64,000 bases of DNA from Amylostereum areolatum (lineage: Eukaryota > Basidiomycota > Agaricomycetes > Russulales > Stereaceae). The stretch spans positions 124,001 to 188,000 of the forward strand of contig SAXG01000073.1 of NCBI GenBank assembly GCA_012932865.1, read 5' to 3'. The position numbers and the translations under genes are program-made. A model generated the notes under the pieces. That model was not told the DNA's origin and did not search any database. It saw nothing but the letters and a program-made list of their open reading frames with translations. Positions 10,850-23,090 of the stretch are shown piece after piece. Every line of letters starts with the position of its first letter. Position 1 is the first letter of the stretch.

Positions 10850-11100
10850 TGGTGCAGAGGGAATGGCGGCGAGTTCGGAGTGAGATACGACGCAGGCTGT
10901 AGAGTACTCTAGGGTTAGGGTTAGCGCGTTGAGTCGGACGAGTGACGTTCGACGGATGTGCACAAAAACAACTTTTGGGGACGTAGCGTGATGGGGAGCG
11001 GCGGAAGATGGGGAAGTATGTGCGCTTGAAAGAGGTTCGAAATGTAAAGCATACCTCGAGGTCTTCTGTGGACTTTGGTCTTTCGCGCTCCGCTCGTCAT
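10850..11100 (-). pseudogene. Probable FAD-oxidase remnant around intron 2
   Basis: On the - strand a GTATGC donor is followed by an intron with the telomere-type tract (10909-10924) and an acceptor CTCTACAG. The next bases (CCTGCGTCGTATCTCACT) resemble the start of exon 3 of the intact oxidase (GCCGGCGTCGCCTTCGCT). Exon 2 similarity is weak. The flanking frame 10697-11107 is open for 136 codons but shows no domain. This is the weakest of the oxidase remnants. Confidence 0.35.
10909..10924 (-). repeat. Telomere-type tract (TTAGGG on + strand)
   Basis: CTAGGGTTAGGGTTAG on the + strand. Read on the - strand it precedes a CTACAG acceptor, as in the FAD-oxidase intron. Confidence 0.9.
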
Positions 11101-11850
11101 CAGCCATCTGCTGCCCCTCCTCACGAAACCGCCTTCAAAGCACGCATTTTCGGAGCGAATCATATCCCACGGGGAAGCGCATGCTTAGTTTTCTTTTGAC
11201 CTCACCGGATAGATTCAACGTAGGAGAGCAACGTTTCCGAGTTCTCGCTCGTCGTCATAAGAGCAGCTACTACACAGAGGTCGCATCTTTGTGAAAATAG
11301 TTGGTCTGATAACAGGAATTACTTACCTGGCTGTATATTAGAACTTTCATCGATGGTCAATGAAGCTGAGATACGGGATGGAGGGAGGACGTAGCATGGT
11401 GGACGCAGTGGTGGCGGTTGTAGAAAGAGACGCAAAGGAGAGGTGACGCGTTCCTCCGCCGACTTCCCTGTCAGCGGCGACTCAGCGCTACCTTTATCCA
11501 CCCCCGCATCCAAAAGATGGTGTATTCTGGCATAGAAACACCATGGGTATTCTCCAGCTACACACCGCCGGGCCCTTTTACGTCGTCTGGAATCCACAGG
11601 CTGGTGTACCCACGACCAAGACGGTTGGTCTTCGAAGGTTATCATGTCCTCAGCGCTCAGCGCTTCAGCACTCACAGCTGCAAATTGAAGCATACTCATT
11701 GCATCTCAATGACATACATACAGACCTTCGCGTTCCACCTCCACATCCACGTCTTCTCAAGAGTACGTAGAATGATGTTCCACGGTCGCGCGGCGTCCTC
11801 GACGAGCCAACCTGCTCTCCACGCTCTATCAAATATAACCGCGTCCAGCC
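11101..11850. other. No gene resolved
   Basis: Small ORFs only, no recognisable motif. It is the 3' flank of the first DUF6535 gene. Confidence 0.4.
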
Positions 11851-14083
11851 TTACCCTGTAGCTTCTGATCTCTGTAGAGGATAACCATCCTGGTTCGTAG
11901 TTCCACTGTGTTCGTGCGTCTCCAGACCACTTTCGCGAACCTCCCGCTCAGGATCCCCTACACCAGAGCTTGTGGGATCGGAAAGGGCCCTGCTTACACG
12001 GAGGGTGGCGAGAGGGAGGAAAAGGACGGCGACCTCCTGCAATTCGTCGAAGAAATTGCCTTGCAGAGCGTTTTCCGAAGGGCCTTCGTTGTCGCCATTG
12101 CGAGATCGGTTTCGAGAGTCCCGCTTCCCGACGATACCCGTCCAGAGTGAGGTGAAGTGGTCTACGCCGTCTTGCCACAGGACACCGTGCTCTTCGCCAT
12201 ATGCGGAACGGACGGAGCGGCAGAGGACGCGCAGGGTCCAGAGGATGCTATCGAAATGCTCTTGAGGGACGGGATCTGGACGGCGAACGACGGGCCATAT
12301 TCTGCGGATGAAGCAGTTGAGGTTGTCCAGGTATCCGCCGCGTCGCATTGTCACCTCTGCATACCTCCCGCCATGGCCTAGGATGGGCGCGAACGCCTCG
12401 TTATTCGTGCTGGTCGTCCATCGAAGGCGGGGGTCCAAGGGGTCGAAATAGATCCTTCCAGGCCGGTGGTCGTCCAAAGTCATATTCTTGAGAAGTTTGA
12501 ACAGGAAGGATTCGCCGACGCTGGCTGGATAGTTGGGCGACACATTCGCATCGTCGTGGTGCGGCATCCCTCGCATCATCGTGTCTCGAAGCTGGGCGAG
12601 CGCGCATGTGGCCGTCAGCGCCGGGTAGGGATCCGTACCGGGGCGGTTGGAGATCATCCTGGCGGTGTCGACGATCTCTGAGAGAAAAACACCGGCTTGA
12701 AGCTCCTCGTCCATGGCGAGGAGGCGATCGAGCGCTATCGGTGATCTCATGATGCGGGCGAGTCCGTCCTGCAATGTGCCGAGGATGGCCTGGATCCGAC
12801 GAACTGTCCTTGCCTCCGAAAGCTGAGAGGAGCCACGCCACGGAAGACAGGTCCATATGAGGTTGTGCATGCGATCCACGAGGGACTGGTGTTGGATCAA
12901 GTACACGACCAGATCCGGCGCCACGCCGTCCCCTACGAAGGCACTGTCGAAAAACCCGGGGAGACTGGCGAGGAACTCTTCCGTTTCCCACTCCTCATCG
13001 AGAGCCTTGAGGGTGATGCGGAGCGCGTACTCGGCACTCTGTTGGGAAGGCACGCGTCCGAGGTCCTCCAAGACGCGCTTCCGTGTATGATAAAGGCGAG
13101 GTACGGTTTGCCGTGCATGAGATGCCCATTGTGCAAGGATGGATGGGGAGGTTTGGGGCATCGCGAAGTCGGAAGACCATCGCATAGCAGCCGCTTTGAC
13201 ATGCTGCGCGGTAAACAGCGCCACGGACAGTACCGTGTAAAAAACAGCGATGAAGACACGGACCAGATGGGTAAGAGGGGTGTCGTACGGCGACGAGGGG
13301 GAAAAGAAGGGAAGTATGGTAAGACCAAAGTACACGAACCCTCCGCTCGCAATGAAGGGAATGAACGCGTGCGCGACGCTCGGGTTGATGATGAACAGGA
13401 AATCCAAGAGTCCGCCGAGGAATAGGAATACGGAAATGTGGAGCAAGGCGACGATCACCTCGACAACATGTTTGACGTGGAACCTCTTCATTGCTTTGGA
13501 GACAACCACGTGGATAGGACCGCGTTTATGTGGAGGACCCCGTCTACGTGCGGCGCGGAGGTAGCGGCGGCACCATTGCTGGACGAGGGTCGACGCGAGC
13601 GCGACGTATACGCTGAGAAACAGGCTGATGAACCACAGCGAATTGATGCGAACGGATGCAGGGGGTACGTGGAAGGATCCGGGCAAGGATGACCTTGGCG
13701 CCTGGGTGCCATTCGAGACCGCCGAGATCTGGGAGGAGATGTCGGAAAGGAGAGTGACAGTGGTATCGCCTGGATCGGAGTTGAGCGTCTTGTAGAATTC
13801 GATGATGAACGCAGAGACTATCGCCGCGAAAAGACCCGTCTGTGCATGTTCACTGATGAGCCCACCTTCCGCTTCGCTGATTCGAGATACGCACAAATAT
13901 GAGCAGCCCGTCCGTGTCGCCCTTCATATTCTCCGTCATCTCTGCATCGTTCTTATCAGCATCTGTGAGATACAGTGACCAGAACCTGTCTTCTGGTTCA
14001 TTGTAGGTTTTCTCTGAGCGAAAGCAGCTGGATGAGTGAGTGGTACGGCGTGGACAACAGAAACACTTACAGTGGCCGGCACC
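11851..14083 (-). CDS. DUF6535 multi-pass membrane protein, copy 1
   Basis: The main exon 11851-13839 (663 codons) and exon 13895-14013 (119 nt) are clear. An upstream exon ending at 14083 (giving LPTPE before KTYNEPEDRFW) is likely, with the 5' end beyond it unresolved. Family hallmarks are DRFWSLYLTDADKND, MKGDTDGLLIF, TGLFAAIVSAFIIEFYKTLN and the basic motif QQWCRRYLRAARRRGPPHKRG. Hydrophobic segments: SAFIIEFY, LWFISLFLSVYVALAS, VIVALLHISVFLFLGGLLDFLFII, AFIPFIASGGFVYFGLTILPFF and LVRVFIAVFYTVLSVALF. The C-terminal half is soluble and helical. DUF6535 is a family of unknown function expanded in mushrooms. Another copy follows in the same orientation at 15.0-17.4 kb, so this is a tandem pair. 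The frame is intact in the exons I can see. Confidence 0.8.
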
Positions 14084-14967
14084 TGGAGTTGGCAAGATAA
14101 GGTGATCTCAATCTATTTCGCAGACCATAGAATCAACGGTTGACCTACTACATGTGTTCATGGTGCTTTGCTAGATCTTCAAGGACGGTGGTGGTCCGAA
14201 AGAAGTGGAGTCGATGGAGAAAAGAGGCGGACAGCTCTGATCTGTGCACGGACCATGCGCCGTCTCAGTGCCGATACGCAAGCATTCCGATGGATGACAG
14301 GATACAAGACGAACCTGAACCTGAAGCCTGACGTGAACAGCCTCGCTGGCATCAGTGGTGTCTGAGTCTTCGCTGTCCGGGATGTGCACTTTGCGATGTC
14401 AGTGTCAGGCTTGACTGCTTGAAAGCGGATGATGAACAGTACCTGTTGCGTACCGCTGAGGGACATATGATACGGATGGGTTGGATGGATGGTGTTCGTC
14501 GCGGGGCCCGGTCGAGTGAGAGATGGGTGCTGGAGCTCTGGAGCCTTGCTGAAAGTTGCTGTACCGGCAGCTGCCGGATTGCGGCCCGCGATACTGTACC
14601 CCGCTCTTCTCAGTTTCATCGACCATCCTCCATCCGCTCTTTGACTTTGAAGTTGTTCGAGAGATCGAGAGAGCGAAAGCGCACTTATTTGATGATGCAA
14701 TCCTAACTATAACATTTCGCATAAAATCTGTCCTCACTGGAACATTCCTCGAGTCCACTTCCTCCACGCGGGCCATCCAGCCTCTGGCAGCCTTACATGC
14801 ACATGGCACGCTCCTGCTTCGGATTCAACGACGCACTCGCTCCAAGATCGGCACCGTCACGAGAAACCACGACCACCTCGACTTTACCTCCTTCATGTCC
14901 GCACCGCGTTCCATCTGAATCGCAATGTGAACAAGGTAAAGGATGGGAACTAGCGGGCGGGAAAACC
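14084..14967. other. Spacer between tandem DUF6535 genes
   Basis: Should contain 5' exons and promoter of copy 1, but I could not fix them. An open stretch at 14171-14389 (-) is a candidate first exon without support beyond being open. Confidence 0.35.
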
Positions 14968-17400
14968 CTAACCTTCTTCATTCAGTGGATGATCTCCTTC
15001 GCCCGCGACGTACGACACAGGCAATGAGCCGCCATTCAGACCCTTATGTACGGCACGCGCACTACCCGACAGGGACCTCGACATGTACCCGTCTGCATCA
15101 GGAGCCTGTGCGCGTCCATCGCCTTCTCGTGAACCCGCGCTTGCGCTGAGACGCTCGAGCTCGGGTGATAGCATAGGACGTGTCTGCAGAGTTTGGCCGT
15201 TCTCGCTGGTCGGTGAGGAGAAACGTACAATCGTCTTCCTATCCGTGCCACGCGCAGGATCTGGCTCGATAGTATGGGCATCGTAGTCATCGTTATACTC
15301 GCCACCTCTAGTTGGTGCACGAGAACCAACATCTCCGCCTTCTGCGACGTTTGGACTGCCCTCAAGGTAGACAATTTCAGAGGGGGTGGGGTCTGGAAGC
15401 GGCGCTCTGAGTGCGTAGAAAGGAGTGGCGAGGGGAAGAACGAAGTTGGCGACATGGCGTAACAACTCGAGAAATTGAGCTGGCAGGGCATATATACATC
15501 GGTCTCCCATGATTTCCTCCCAGAGCTCCGCGAATTTGTCCACGGCGTCTTGCCACATGATACGACCTTTGTATGCGCATCCCTCTTCGAAGGAGTGGGA
15601 GAGGATGGTCATGGTCTGCATGACAAGGTCGTGGTCTTTTGTGGGGATGCCGTCAGAGCGACGATCTATCCCCCATACGGTTTGAAGGAAAATGTTGAGA
15701 TTGTGGAGATATCCTCCCCGCCGTATTGCATCCATAACATAGCTGGCGCTTTCATTGCTCGAGATGGGAGCCGTCTTCGCGCTCGAGGGTGTCCAACGAA
15801 GATCGATGTCTGCAGGATCAAAAAAAGGACCTCCGGGACGGGCAGCGCTCCAGCTCGTCCTGAAAATCCGTAGAACGTACGAATCGCCGTTAGGAGCTGA
15901 CCCGATCTCTGCGCCCGCGCCGGCACTGTTCACGATGCCATTCACCATCTCGTCTCGAAGCTGCGCAAGCGCACATGCGGCCGATACTGCGAAGGATAGA
16001 TCTGTACCAGAAGAACGGGAAATGAAATATGCTCTCTTGACTATTGCGTAGAAAGAGGCTGAGGCTTGAAGTTCGGCATCCATGTCGCGAAGAGTGCAAA
16101 GGACCGTGGGCGATTCCATCGCGAGGGCAAGCAAATTCTGCAATGCGTACAAAACGACCTGTACGCGACGACTTCGTCTTGCTATCGGTAGCTGGGAGGG
16201 GTTGTGTTGCGGGTGGCAGGTATAGATCAGTTCCTTCATGCGAAACAGAAGATAATGGTGGCGAATTAGATACAATGCCGTCTCGGGCGCATGGCCCCGG
16301 ACAAAGGTACTTCCAAGGAAACCGGGCAACCCTGTGATGAACTCTTCAATCTCCCACTCCTCGTCGAGCACCTTGAGGGAGTTATGCAGTGCGTATTGAG
16401 TGCGCTCTTGCGACGGGGTACTCGCCACCTCCTCCAGTACCCGGTTTCGCGTACAAAAGAGGCGGGATACAAGTACTTTGGGACGATATAGTACTCCTTG
16501 GCGATGATAAACCGGAGGAGAAAGGTGCTCTGTAGAAAACACCACTGAAATCTCCGGAGGAAGAAACCTGCGGATGTTTTGGATGGACCACCAGACAATT
16601 CCGAGTGAGATGTGGACGCAGGTGACGAGGACACGGACGATGTGGGTAAGGGGAGTGTCATAAGGCGTGGAGGGGAAGAAGAATGGGAGTATGGTCAGGA
16701 ATGAGTACGTCGTCGCGCCAGCAGCCAGAAACGGGAGGAGCGCATAGGCGACGCTTGCGTTGACGACGAACAGAAAATCCAGGAGACCTCCGAGGAAAAG
16801 GAAGACAGAAAGGTGAAGGAGTGCGATGATAACTTCCGCGACGTCTTGGACATGAAATCTTTCCATTCCTTCGGCGACCACGGCATGGACAGGACCGCGT
16901 TTATGGGGAGGACCCCGCCTACGCGCGGCACGGAGATAGCGCCGGCACCATTGTTGTATAAGAGTCGAGGCGAGGGCGACATACAAACTGAGGAAAAGGC
17001 TGATAAACCACAAGGAATTGATGCGGATGGAAGGCGCAGGGACGTGAAAGGATTCGAAAAAGGGGGGACCGGAAGGGGGTGCTTGAGTTCTGTTCGAAAA
17101 GGTGGAAACCTGGTTCGAGATGCTGGAGAGAAGTGTGACGGTCTCGTCCCCTGGGTCTGGATTAAGCGTCTTATAGAACTCGACGATGAATGCGGCAACC
17201 GTCGCGGCGAAGAGACCTGTCTGGAAATGAAGACACGACGTTCAGTAATGGTGACCTCCACGTCACTGAGCGGCGACGTACGAAGATCAGTATTCCATCC
17301 GTATCGCCCTTGATACTTTCTGTCATCCCCGCGTCGTTCTTGTCTGCATCTGCTAAGTACAGTGTCCAGAATCTGTCTGCAGGATTATTTTAGGTTTTCT
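14968..17400 (-). CDS. DUF6535 multi-pass membrane protein, copy 2 (stop in conserved exon)
   Basis: The main exon 14968-17220 (751 codons) is open from TGLFAATVAAF through the membrane segments (SLWFISLFLSLYVALAS, IIALLHLSVFLFLGGLLDFLFVV, LLPFLAAGATTYSFLTILPFFF) and a long C-terminal region. The preceding 119-nt exon 17282-17400 encodes DRFWTLYLADADKND and IKGDTDGILIF but has a TAA at 17390-17392 exactly where the paralogues have Tyr (KTYN). An alternative acceptor CTGCAG, with the exon starting at 17376, lies 24 nt downstream in the same phase and would skip the stop. The gene may thus use a shifted splice site or be recently inactivated. Function is unknown. It is closer to copy 1 in orientation and layout than to the copy at 44-46 kb. 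Confidence 0.75.
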
Positions 17401-19203
17401 CTGTGCAATATAATCTCTTTTGAACGACCTGGACGACGAAGACTCTGAATGGCCCCGTACCTTGAGAGCTATCATCCAGACTGGCATCGTGGAGATGCGA
17501 ACGGCGTCCTGTAGGTGGCATAGACTCCGCTTGTAGAGGTTGAAACGCGGACTCGGCGCACCTGTGTCCATGTCGCTCTGACCGAAGGCAGGTCGGTAAC
17601 AAGAGGGAGGAGATGGAGAGTCCGGATCCGTCGAAGATCATGATTCACGAGGCGCAAAATCAGAGGCGCGCGCAAACTCACCTCGACAGGCTCGACTCTC
17701 GAGCACGTTTTTCGGGGCCATTCTACCTTCCGTATCATGTATGACTGTTCGTGAGCATTCCGTCGAGAGAGTAGCCAACGAAGTGAAAAAGCGTAAGCCT
17801 GGAGCTGGAGCTTGGAAGTGCGGCTGTCGACGTGGCGGAGCGCGTCGGCCGCGGCGCGTACATAATATTGTCCGCGTTTGATCCCGACCGTCATCGTCAT
17901 CTCAGATTCTCAATGTCCTCATCCCTGCTTCTGGGACGCTGTTCGAACGAGAGACAATAAAAGGACGTGGTGAGAATCCCGACCCCTCCCCGCAACCTCT
18001 CTACAACTTATCGATTGCACGCAACGCCGGTGTGTACCTCTTGTTCGTCTTTCTTCCCGCCGCGTCCGGTTCATGAGTCCAATAGTACATGAACCACAGG
18101 CCACAAGAAGTCCAAAACGTCAGAAACGATACATCCCCGTCACGGATTCCTAAACGCAGCCTGGAACGATATCCCAGTCGAGATAAATAGAGCCATGCGA
18201 GCATCGGCGAACGTTCAGGAGGGTCGGCGCTGTTCGTGCTGTCGTACTGCGTGTTGATTTTGGTGGTCATTGTTGGTTAGGCTTATCAAGGTAACCGTTT
18301 TTCTCGTCGTTCAGGCCACCGTAGCTTGACTGACTGGAGCCAGGCTCTTTTCAGACGCACTCGTTGTCACATCATCATCTCAATTTCTCAGCTCTGCATC
18401 TTCGTGACCACCTTGTCGGTAGGCGGGGATGAAAAAACAACTTGACTGTGAGGAGGAGAGACGAGTAGGCGGAACGGGACCATGAGCATTCCAGGCTCTA
18501 GGTGCGTTTTTATCATTGTCCCTTGTGTTGTCGAAGGTCGTTCACGCCTGAATATTAGTATGACCGGCCTGCCATGGATGCACACCTGCGCCGTGCCATC
18601 TCACCTTCACTCAGCACGATTTTTTTCCCTTGGTCGATACGAAACATGGGTCATACTCAACCTCCAGACGCGACTCGCCGCTATGAACATCTATGCAAAA
18701 CGATGGAGCAGCGGAACCAAGGCAGAAGTTCCCTCAGGGGATCGAAGTGAAGAATTATGAGCCTCGCGAACAGTGCTGCGAACATTGTGACCATGCGGAT
18801 CATGGCTGTGGTTCGGTCGAAGTCCAGGGGCCTGGGACGTCGTGGTATGTTGTTACCGATGATACTATCATGCGCTCCCGTCGTTCATCGTTCTTCAGGT
18901 CCGTTACATAGACACCGAATCACCATATGAATCCATGCCATCTTCATCTTTACTCGCATCGACGTGAACACACTGATACCGATCACGACATCATGATATC
19001 TTGCCACACCGTCTTTGCCTGCAAGAGGCGCAGTACCTCAGGCCTCAGGCCTCAGAGCTCAGTCATTATATATGGTGAACGTCGCCCCGAAAAGTCCCAT
19101 TTCTTGTCCCATGCACGCGCCTACCCACGCTGTCCACCCATTTCTTCTGGAAGATTTTTTCGTCCATCGGTCGTCTAATACATGGGCGTCTGTCTGTCGT
19201 GCA
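17401..19203. other. Gap between DUF6535 copy 2 and FAD oxidase
   Basis: No firm gene. A - strand frame at 18001-18270 (89 codons, with a hydrophobic FLTFWTSCGLWFMYYW segment and basic C-terminus) is the only stretch that looks protein-like. It has no counterpart elsewhere in the window, and I do not call it a gene. Confidence 0.3.
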
Positions 19204-19213
19204 TATATATATA
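19204..19213 (+). promoter_or_regulatory. TATA-type element upstream of FAD oxidase
   Basis: TATATATATA ends 57 bp before the ATG at 19271, a plausible distance for a fungal core promoter. Inference from position only. Confidence 0.45.
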
Positions 19214-19270
19214 CTCGCGCAGCATTCTCACCCACACATTCCTAACGTCCCCCAACCATCCCATCATAAA

Positions 19271-21457
19271 ATGTTCCTCGCGCCTCTCCTCCCCGCCCTC
19301 ACCTTTCTCAGCGTCAGCCCCTTCAACCTCATCAGCGCCCCTATCCATCCTCCCCGCTGCCACACCCAACCAGGAGATCCCGACTGGCCGTCTCCTGAGG
19401 AATGGAGCGCACTGAACACATCCATCGGCGGGCGACTGGTGCAGGTGGTGCCCTCTGCAAGCGCGTGCGCGCCGGACATGCTCAATTGCACGGAAGCCCA
19501 GTGGTCGAGCGCCAACTTTCGCAGGGGGATCCCGGGGCAGATGCTCGAGGTGCGCTTTCGCGACGGTATACGCGTCGAGGCGTGCTAAATCTTCGCGTCG
19601 AATGGCAGTATAATTGGGAGCAGGACTTCAGCGTGCATCCACCCGAGCTGTGTCTACGGAACACGACACACTGTGCGCAGGGCAACGTCCCGCTCTACGC
19701 AGTCAATGCCACCACCGTCCAACACGTCCAGGTACTATGTCGATCCTTCCTCGCCTACCCTTCTCGCTCTTCCGCACTTCATTTGTCGTTTTGGCGGTCG
19801 TTCATCTAATGCCTAGTCCTCGTTCTCGAACTAACCCTAACCCTAACGCTACAGGCCGGCGTCGCCTTCGCTGCCCGCCATTTCCTCCGCACCGCGGTCA
19901 AGTCTTCCGGGCACGACTACCTCGGGCGATCCACGGCGAAGCACGCGCTGCTGCTCTGGACGCAGTACATGAAGAACATCACCTTCACGGACGCGTTCAG
20001 CGTGGGCGGGAAGAACACCGGAGCAGCGGCCACGCTTGGGAGCGGTGTCGGGTTGCGCGAGATCTACGCCGCGGCGGGGGAGAGGGGACGGGTGGTGGTG
20101 GGTGGGACGGCGGCGACGGTATCTGTGGGGGGTGGCTATGTGCAGGGCGCGGGGCATTCGGGTCTGGCTCCCCTCTTAGGCCTCGCGGCGGACAACGTCC
20201 TTCGTGCGTCTTTGGTTTCCTTTCGCTCATGCACGAGCCAGTGGCTGATTCGTTTTCCTGTGTACAGAGTTTGAGATCGTGCTGGCGGACGGGAGCGCGG
20301 TGGTCGTGAACGAGGTTTCCCACCCAGATCGTACGCTCCTCCGCCTTTTTTCTTCCGTCGAAAGCTCCTTTTCTGACCGTAGTCTTGTTTAATACTATCC
20401 AGTCTTCTGGGCCCTCCGTGGCGGCGGCGCGGGAAGTTGGGGCGTCATCACGTCCATCACGATCCGGACCTTCCCCGCCTTCCTCACCACCCTCCACTCC
20501 GTCAACATATCCTTCGCCTCCTACGCTCAAGCCGCCCACGCGATGCGCACGCACGCAGAGCACATCGGCGACTGGGACGCGGCGCGCGCGGGGCAGTATT
20601 TCTACCTGTCCGTAGCGCCATCGATGGGGCCCGAGGCCAGTGTGCTCCTGTTGAACACCGTGTTTCCGAATGCGACCGCGGACGTCGCGAGCGCGCTCGT
20701 GAAGCCCTTCGTGGACGACGTCCTGGCGCTTGGGGCGAGCATTCTGGCGGAGGGCACGGTCAGCGCGGCCCTTCCGGGCGCGATCCTTGGGCTGCCGGAC
20801 GACGTGGGCGGGACAGGGACCCTGATGGGGTCCAGGTTGATTCCGGCGGAGGTGTATGCGAGCGAGGAAGGGCGGACGGAGGTGGAGAGGGCGTATGTGG
20901 AGCTGTTGGAGTTGGGGGTCCCGAGGTGGGTTTCCGCTCGTTTGCCGCCCTTGAGTACGCTGAAAGAGACGTGGGTGAGAACAGCATCTTGGGACATCTC
21001 GTCGCGGGCGGAAAAGTCGCTGAAAACGCGCATGTACACTCTGCGATTAACCCGGGGTGGAGGACCGCCAAGACGCACGTAGGTCCTTTTCCTTCGGGTC
21101 TGATTATGTGTGTACGCGCACGGCTGACTTGTGGGTGTTCGCGTCTAGATGATCGCGGTGCAGAACCTCCCCGAGACGTTCACGCCTTCGGGGGTGGAGA
21201 ACGCGTGGAACATGATCACGCATAGGGCCGTGCCCGTCCTCGCACGGCTCGCCGCGTCCTCGTCCATCGACGGAAACGCGGCGTACTCGAACGAGGCGGA
21301 CGTGCGCGAGCCCGATTTCCAGGCCGTGTTCTATGGACGGGCTAACTACGCGAGACTGGAGGCCGTCAAGCGGCGGTACGATCCGACGGATATGTGGATC
21401 GTGAGGGCGGGCGTTGGGAGCGAGCGGTGGAACGAGGACGGGATGTGCGCACTGTGA
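19271..21457 (+). CDS. Secreted FAD-linked oxidase (PCMH/BBE type)
   Basis: Seven exons keep frame: 19271-19549, 19609-19731, 19855-20213, 20278-20330, 20403-20925, 20985-21078 and 21149-21457, giving 579 residues. An N-terminal hydrophobic stretch ([17 protein letters not shown]) suggests secretion. The FAD-binding region carries [12 protein letters not shown] (His154 is the probable covalent FAD attachment residue), [19 protein letters not shown] and [17 protein letters not shown]. The C-terminus has the berberine-bridge motif [19 protein letters not shown]. The usual second attachment Cys is not seen in [11 protein letters not shown], so monocovalent binding is inferred. Such enzymes oxidise sugars, alcohols or secondary metabolites; the substrate here cannot be told. 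This is the only intact member among at least five family copies or fragments in the window. It lies between DUF6535 genes and two winged-helix-like family genes. Confidence 0.9.
19831..19846 (+). repeat. Telomere-type tract in intron 2 of FAD oxidase
   Basis: CTAACCCTAACCCTAA placed 8 nt before the CTACAG... acceptor region of intron 2 (19732-19854). The CTAAC units fit the fungal branch-site consensus. Confidence 0.95.
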
Positions 21458-21755
21458 GTGAGGATTGGCAACATAACTCGCCTCATCTTGGGGTATACAG
21501 TCGTCATGTATCAACCGTTAGGTTAGACACTGCCACCAGATTAGACGTTAATAGTGTTTTAAGCTCCCTGTCCAGGATTTTTCGGTCGGTTTAGGGCACC
21601 TAAATCAACAAGTCTATGTGTACTACAGGGCATCGAAGTTTGGGGAGGAAGGGAGATGTAGCTGTCTTAGAACAATGATGCTGCCGAGTATAACATACAC
21701 GCTCGTTGGAACAACGACCCCTTCACCTCCTCAGCGCCTTCCACATTGCGCTGAC

Positions 21756-23090
21756 CTAAACGTCTACCTGCTTCTCACGAAGTAGACCGTACGGAGGAAT
21801 TCCGCACGGCCGCGAACTTGTCCAATAAGGACACTTCAGCCTTGCTGATCGTCGTCCTCGGCGCGGGTTTTATGGCGCTGGATTAACCATGTCGATGAAC
21901 TATGGCCCCAGGGAGAGAAACCGCGATCAGCGACTCCGCGGCAGCGCAAGGACAGTGCGGTAGACGCACCCGTGCCAATGCCTTGGCCACAACCAAGGAA
22001 TCCAGTTCGCGGAAATCTGCAGAGTAATGTAATCAGTCACGTCGGCTCACGTCTACCTGCAGAGTCGACTCACATTCTGAGACTTCGTGGTGCTTTATAC
22101 TGATCTTCTGTCGAGCACGATAGAGATGGGCCCACGACGCTTTAGCGGGAGCGGCCGTATTCTGCGTCACGGCGGCGGGAGGGCTTGGCTTTCTTGACGT
22201 TCGTCGGGCGGGTTTCGGGTTGAGGAGCTTCTTTTTCGCCAACTCCTTCGCATCGAAGATCGCTTTCTTCTCCCGCGCCATGTCGCGCAGCAATGAACCA
22301 GTGTCTGCAGTACGGTATGAGGAGCATACACGGACGGTAAGGTAAAAGATTACACACCTCTCCTTCGCTCCTCCCGACTGGGCCTGAAAAACGGAAACAT
22401 AGGCGCGAGGGGAACTGAAGACGACGAGTCCGCAGTGAGTGCGCCGATCACGAATGGAACAGCGTGGTCCTTCTTACCTGCCTGGGCCGACAGGGGAGTT
22501 CCGGCGGTCCAAACCTTCTGCAATGGATGCGGACGAGAATATCGCTCGCCTTTGAGTTGTACGATGCGATATTCGCGATGGAGGAAAACGTCATCGGCGT
22601 CCACCAGATTGACCAGCTGCGTCAAGTTCGGCTCGACGACGGTGCGCACGCTCGGGCCGCTCACTGGACACAAGTACGGAGCAAAGGACACGCAGAAATG
22701 ATCCCGGGATAGTCGGTTGCCGTTCCGCCAAAAGAGGTGAAGGATGTCCTGGTTGTTCGGGGCTCGGGGACTCGGGGCTGGTGGCGACTTGTGCCTCTTG
22801 CACGCAGCGGAGCTGCCGTCTTCTGCCTTCCGTTTCATGTGCGTGGAAGACGACGGTTGGCTGGGTGTCGTGGGGGGACTGTCGACGACCATAGGCTCGG
22901 GATGTTGTGGGAGGGTTTGCGGTGACGATGGCGGGGATCGGCGCGAAGAAGGTTCGCTAGACATTGCAAAGTCGGGCTCGCTCCCTGCGAGTGTCGTCCT
23001 TTGCTGGACGACGGTCGTGTCTGACGGCGAGGGCGAGACGACTGGAACGAAATGGGAGGGAGATGGGGAGGGGATTGGAACTGACGCCAT
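21756..23090 (-). CDS. Winged-helix-like SP-rich family protein, copy B' (altered C-terminus)
   Basis: Start ATG at 23090 in the CCAACCACCATGG context. Exon 1 gives a Ser/Pro-rich region (PVVSPSPSD, PEPMVVD), an NLS-like MKRKAED and CKRHK, the domain starting NNQDILHLFW and ending FLHREYRIV, then HPLQKVWTAG. Further exons follow: a 29-nt one (GPVGRSEGE), and one with DTGSLLRDMAREKKAIFDAK and the basic stretch RRTSRKPSPP. The last exon, homologous to the tail encoded in copies A, A' and B, has lost the TTPDGETVCVV motif and contains stop codons; alignment to B resumes only at the TAGGTCAGCGCAATGTGGAAG end near 21756. The C-terminus is therefore degraded or ends early. It is the mirror partner of copy B at 1.1-2.6 kb. 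Function unknown; nuclear localisation inferred. Confidence 0.65.

Noticed and set aside
18001..18270. Small 89-codon membrane protein gene
   Set aside because: Single short frame, no homologue in the window, no splice or promoter support.
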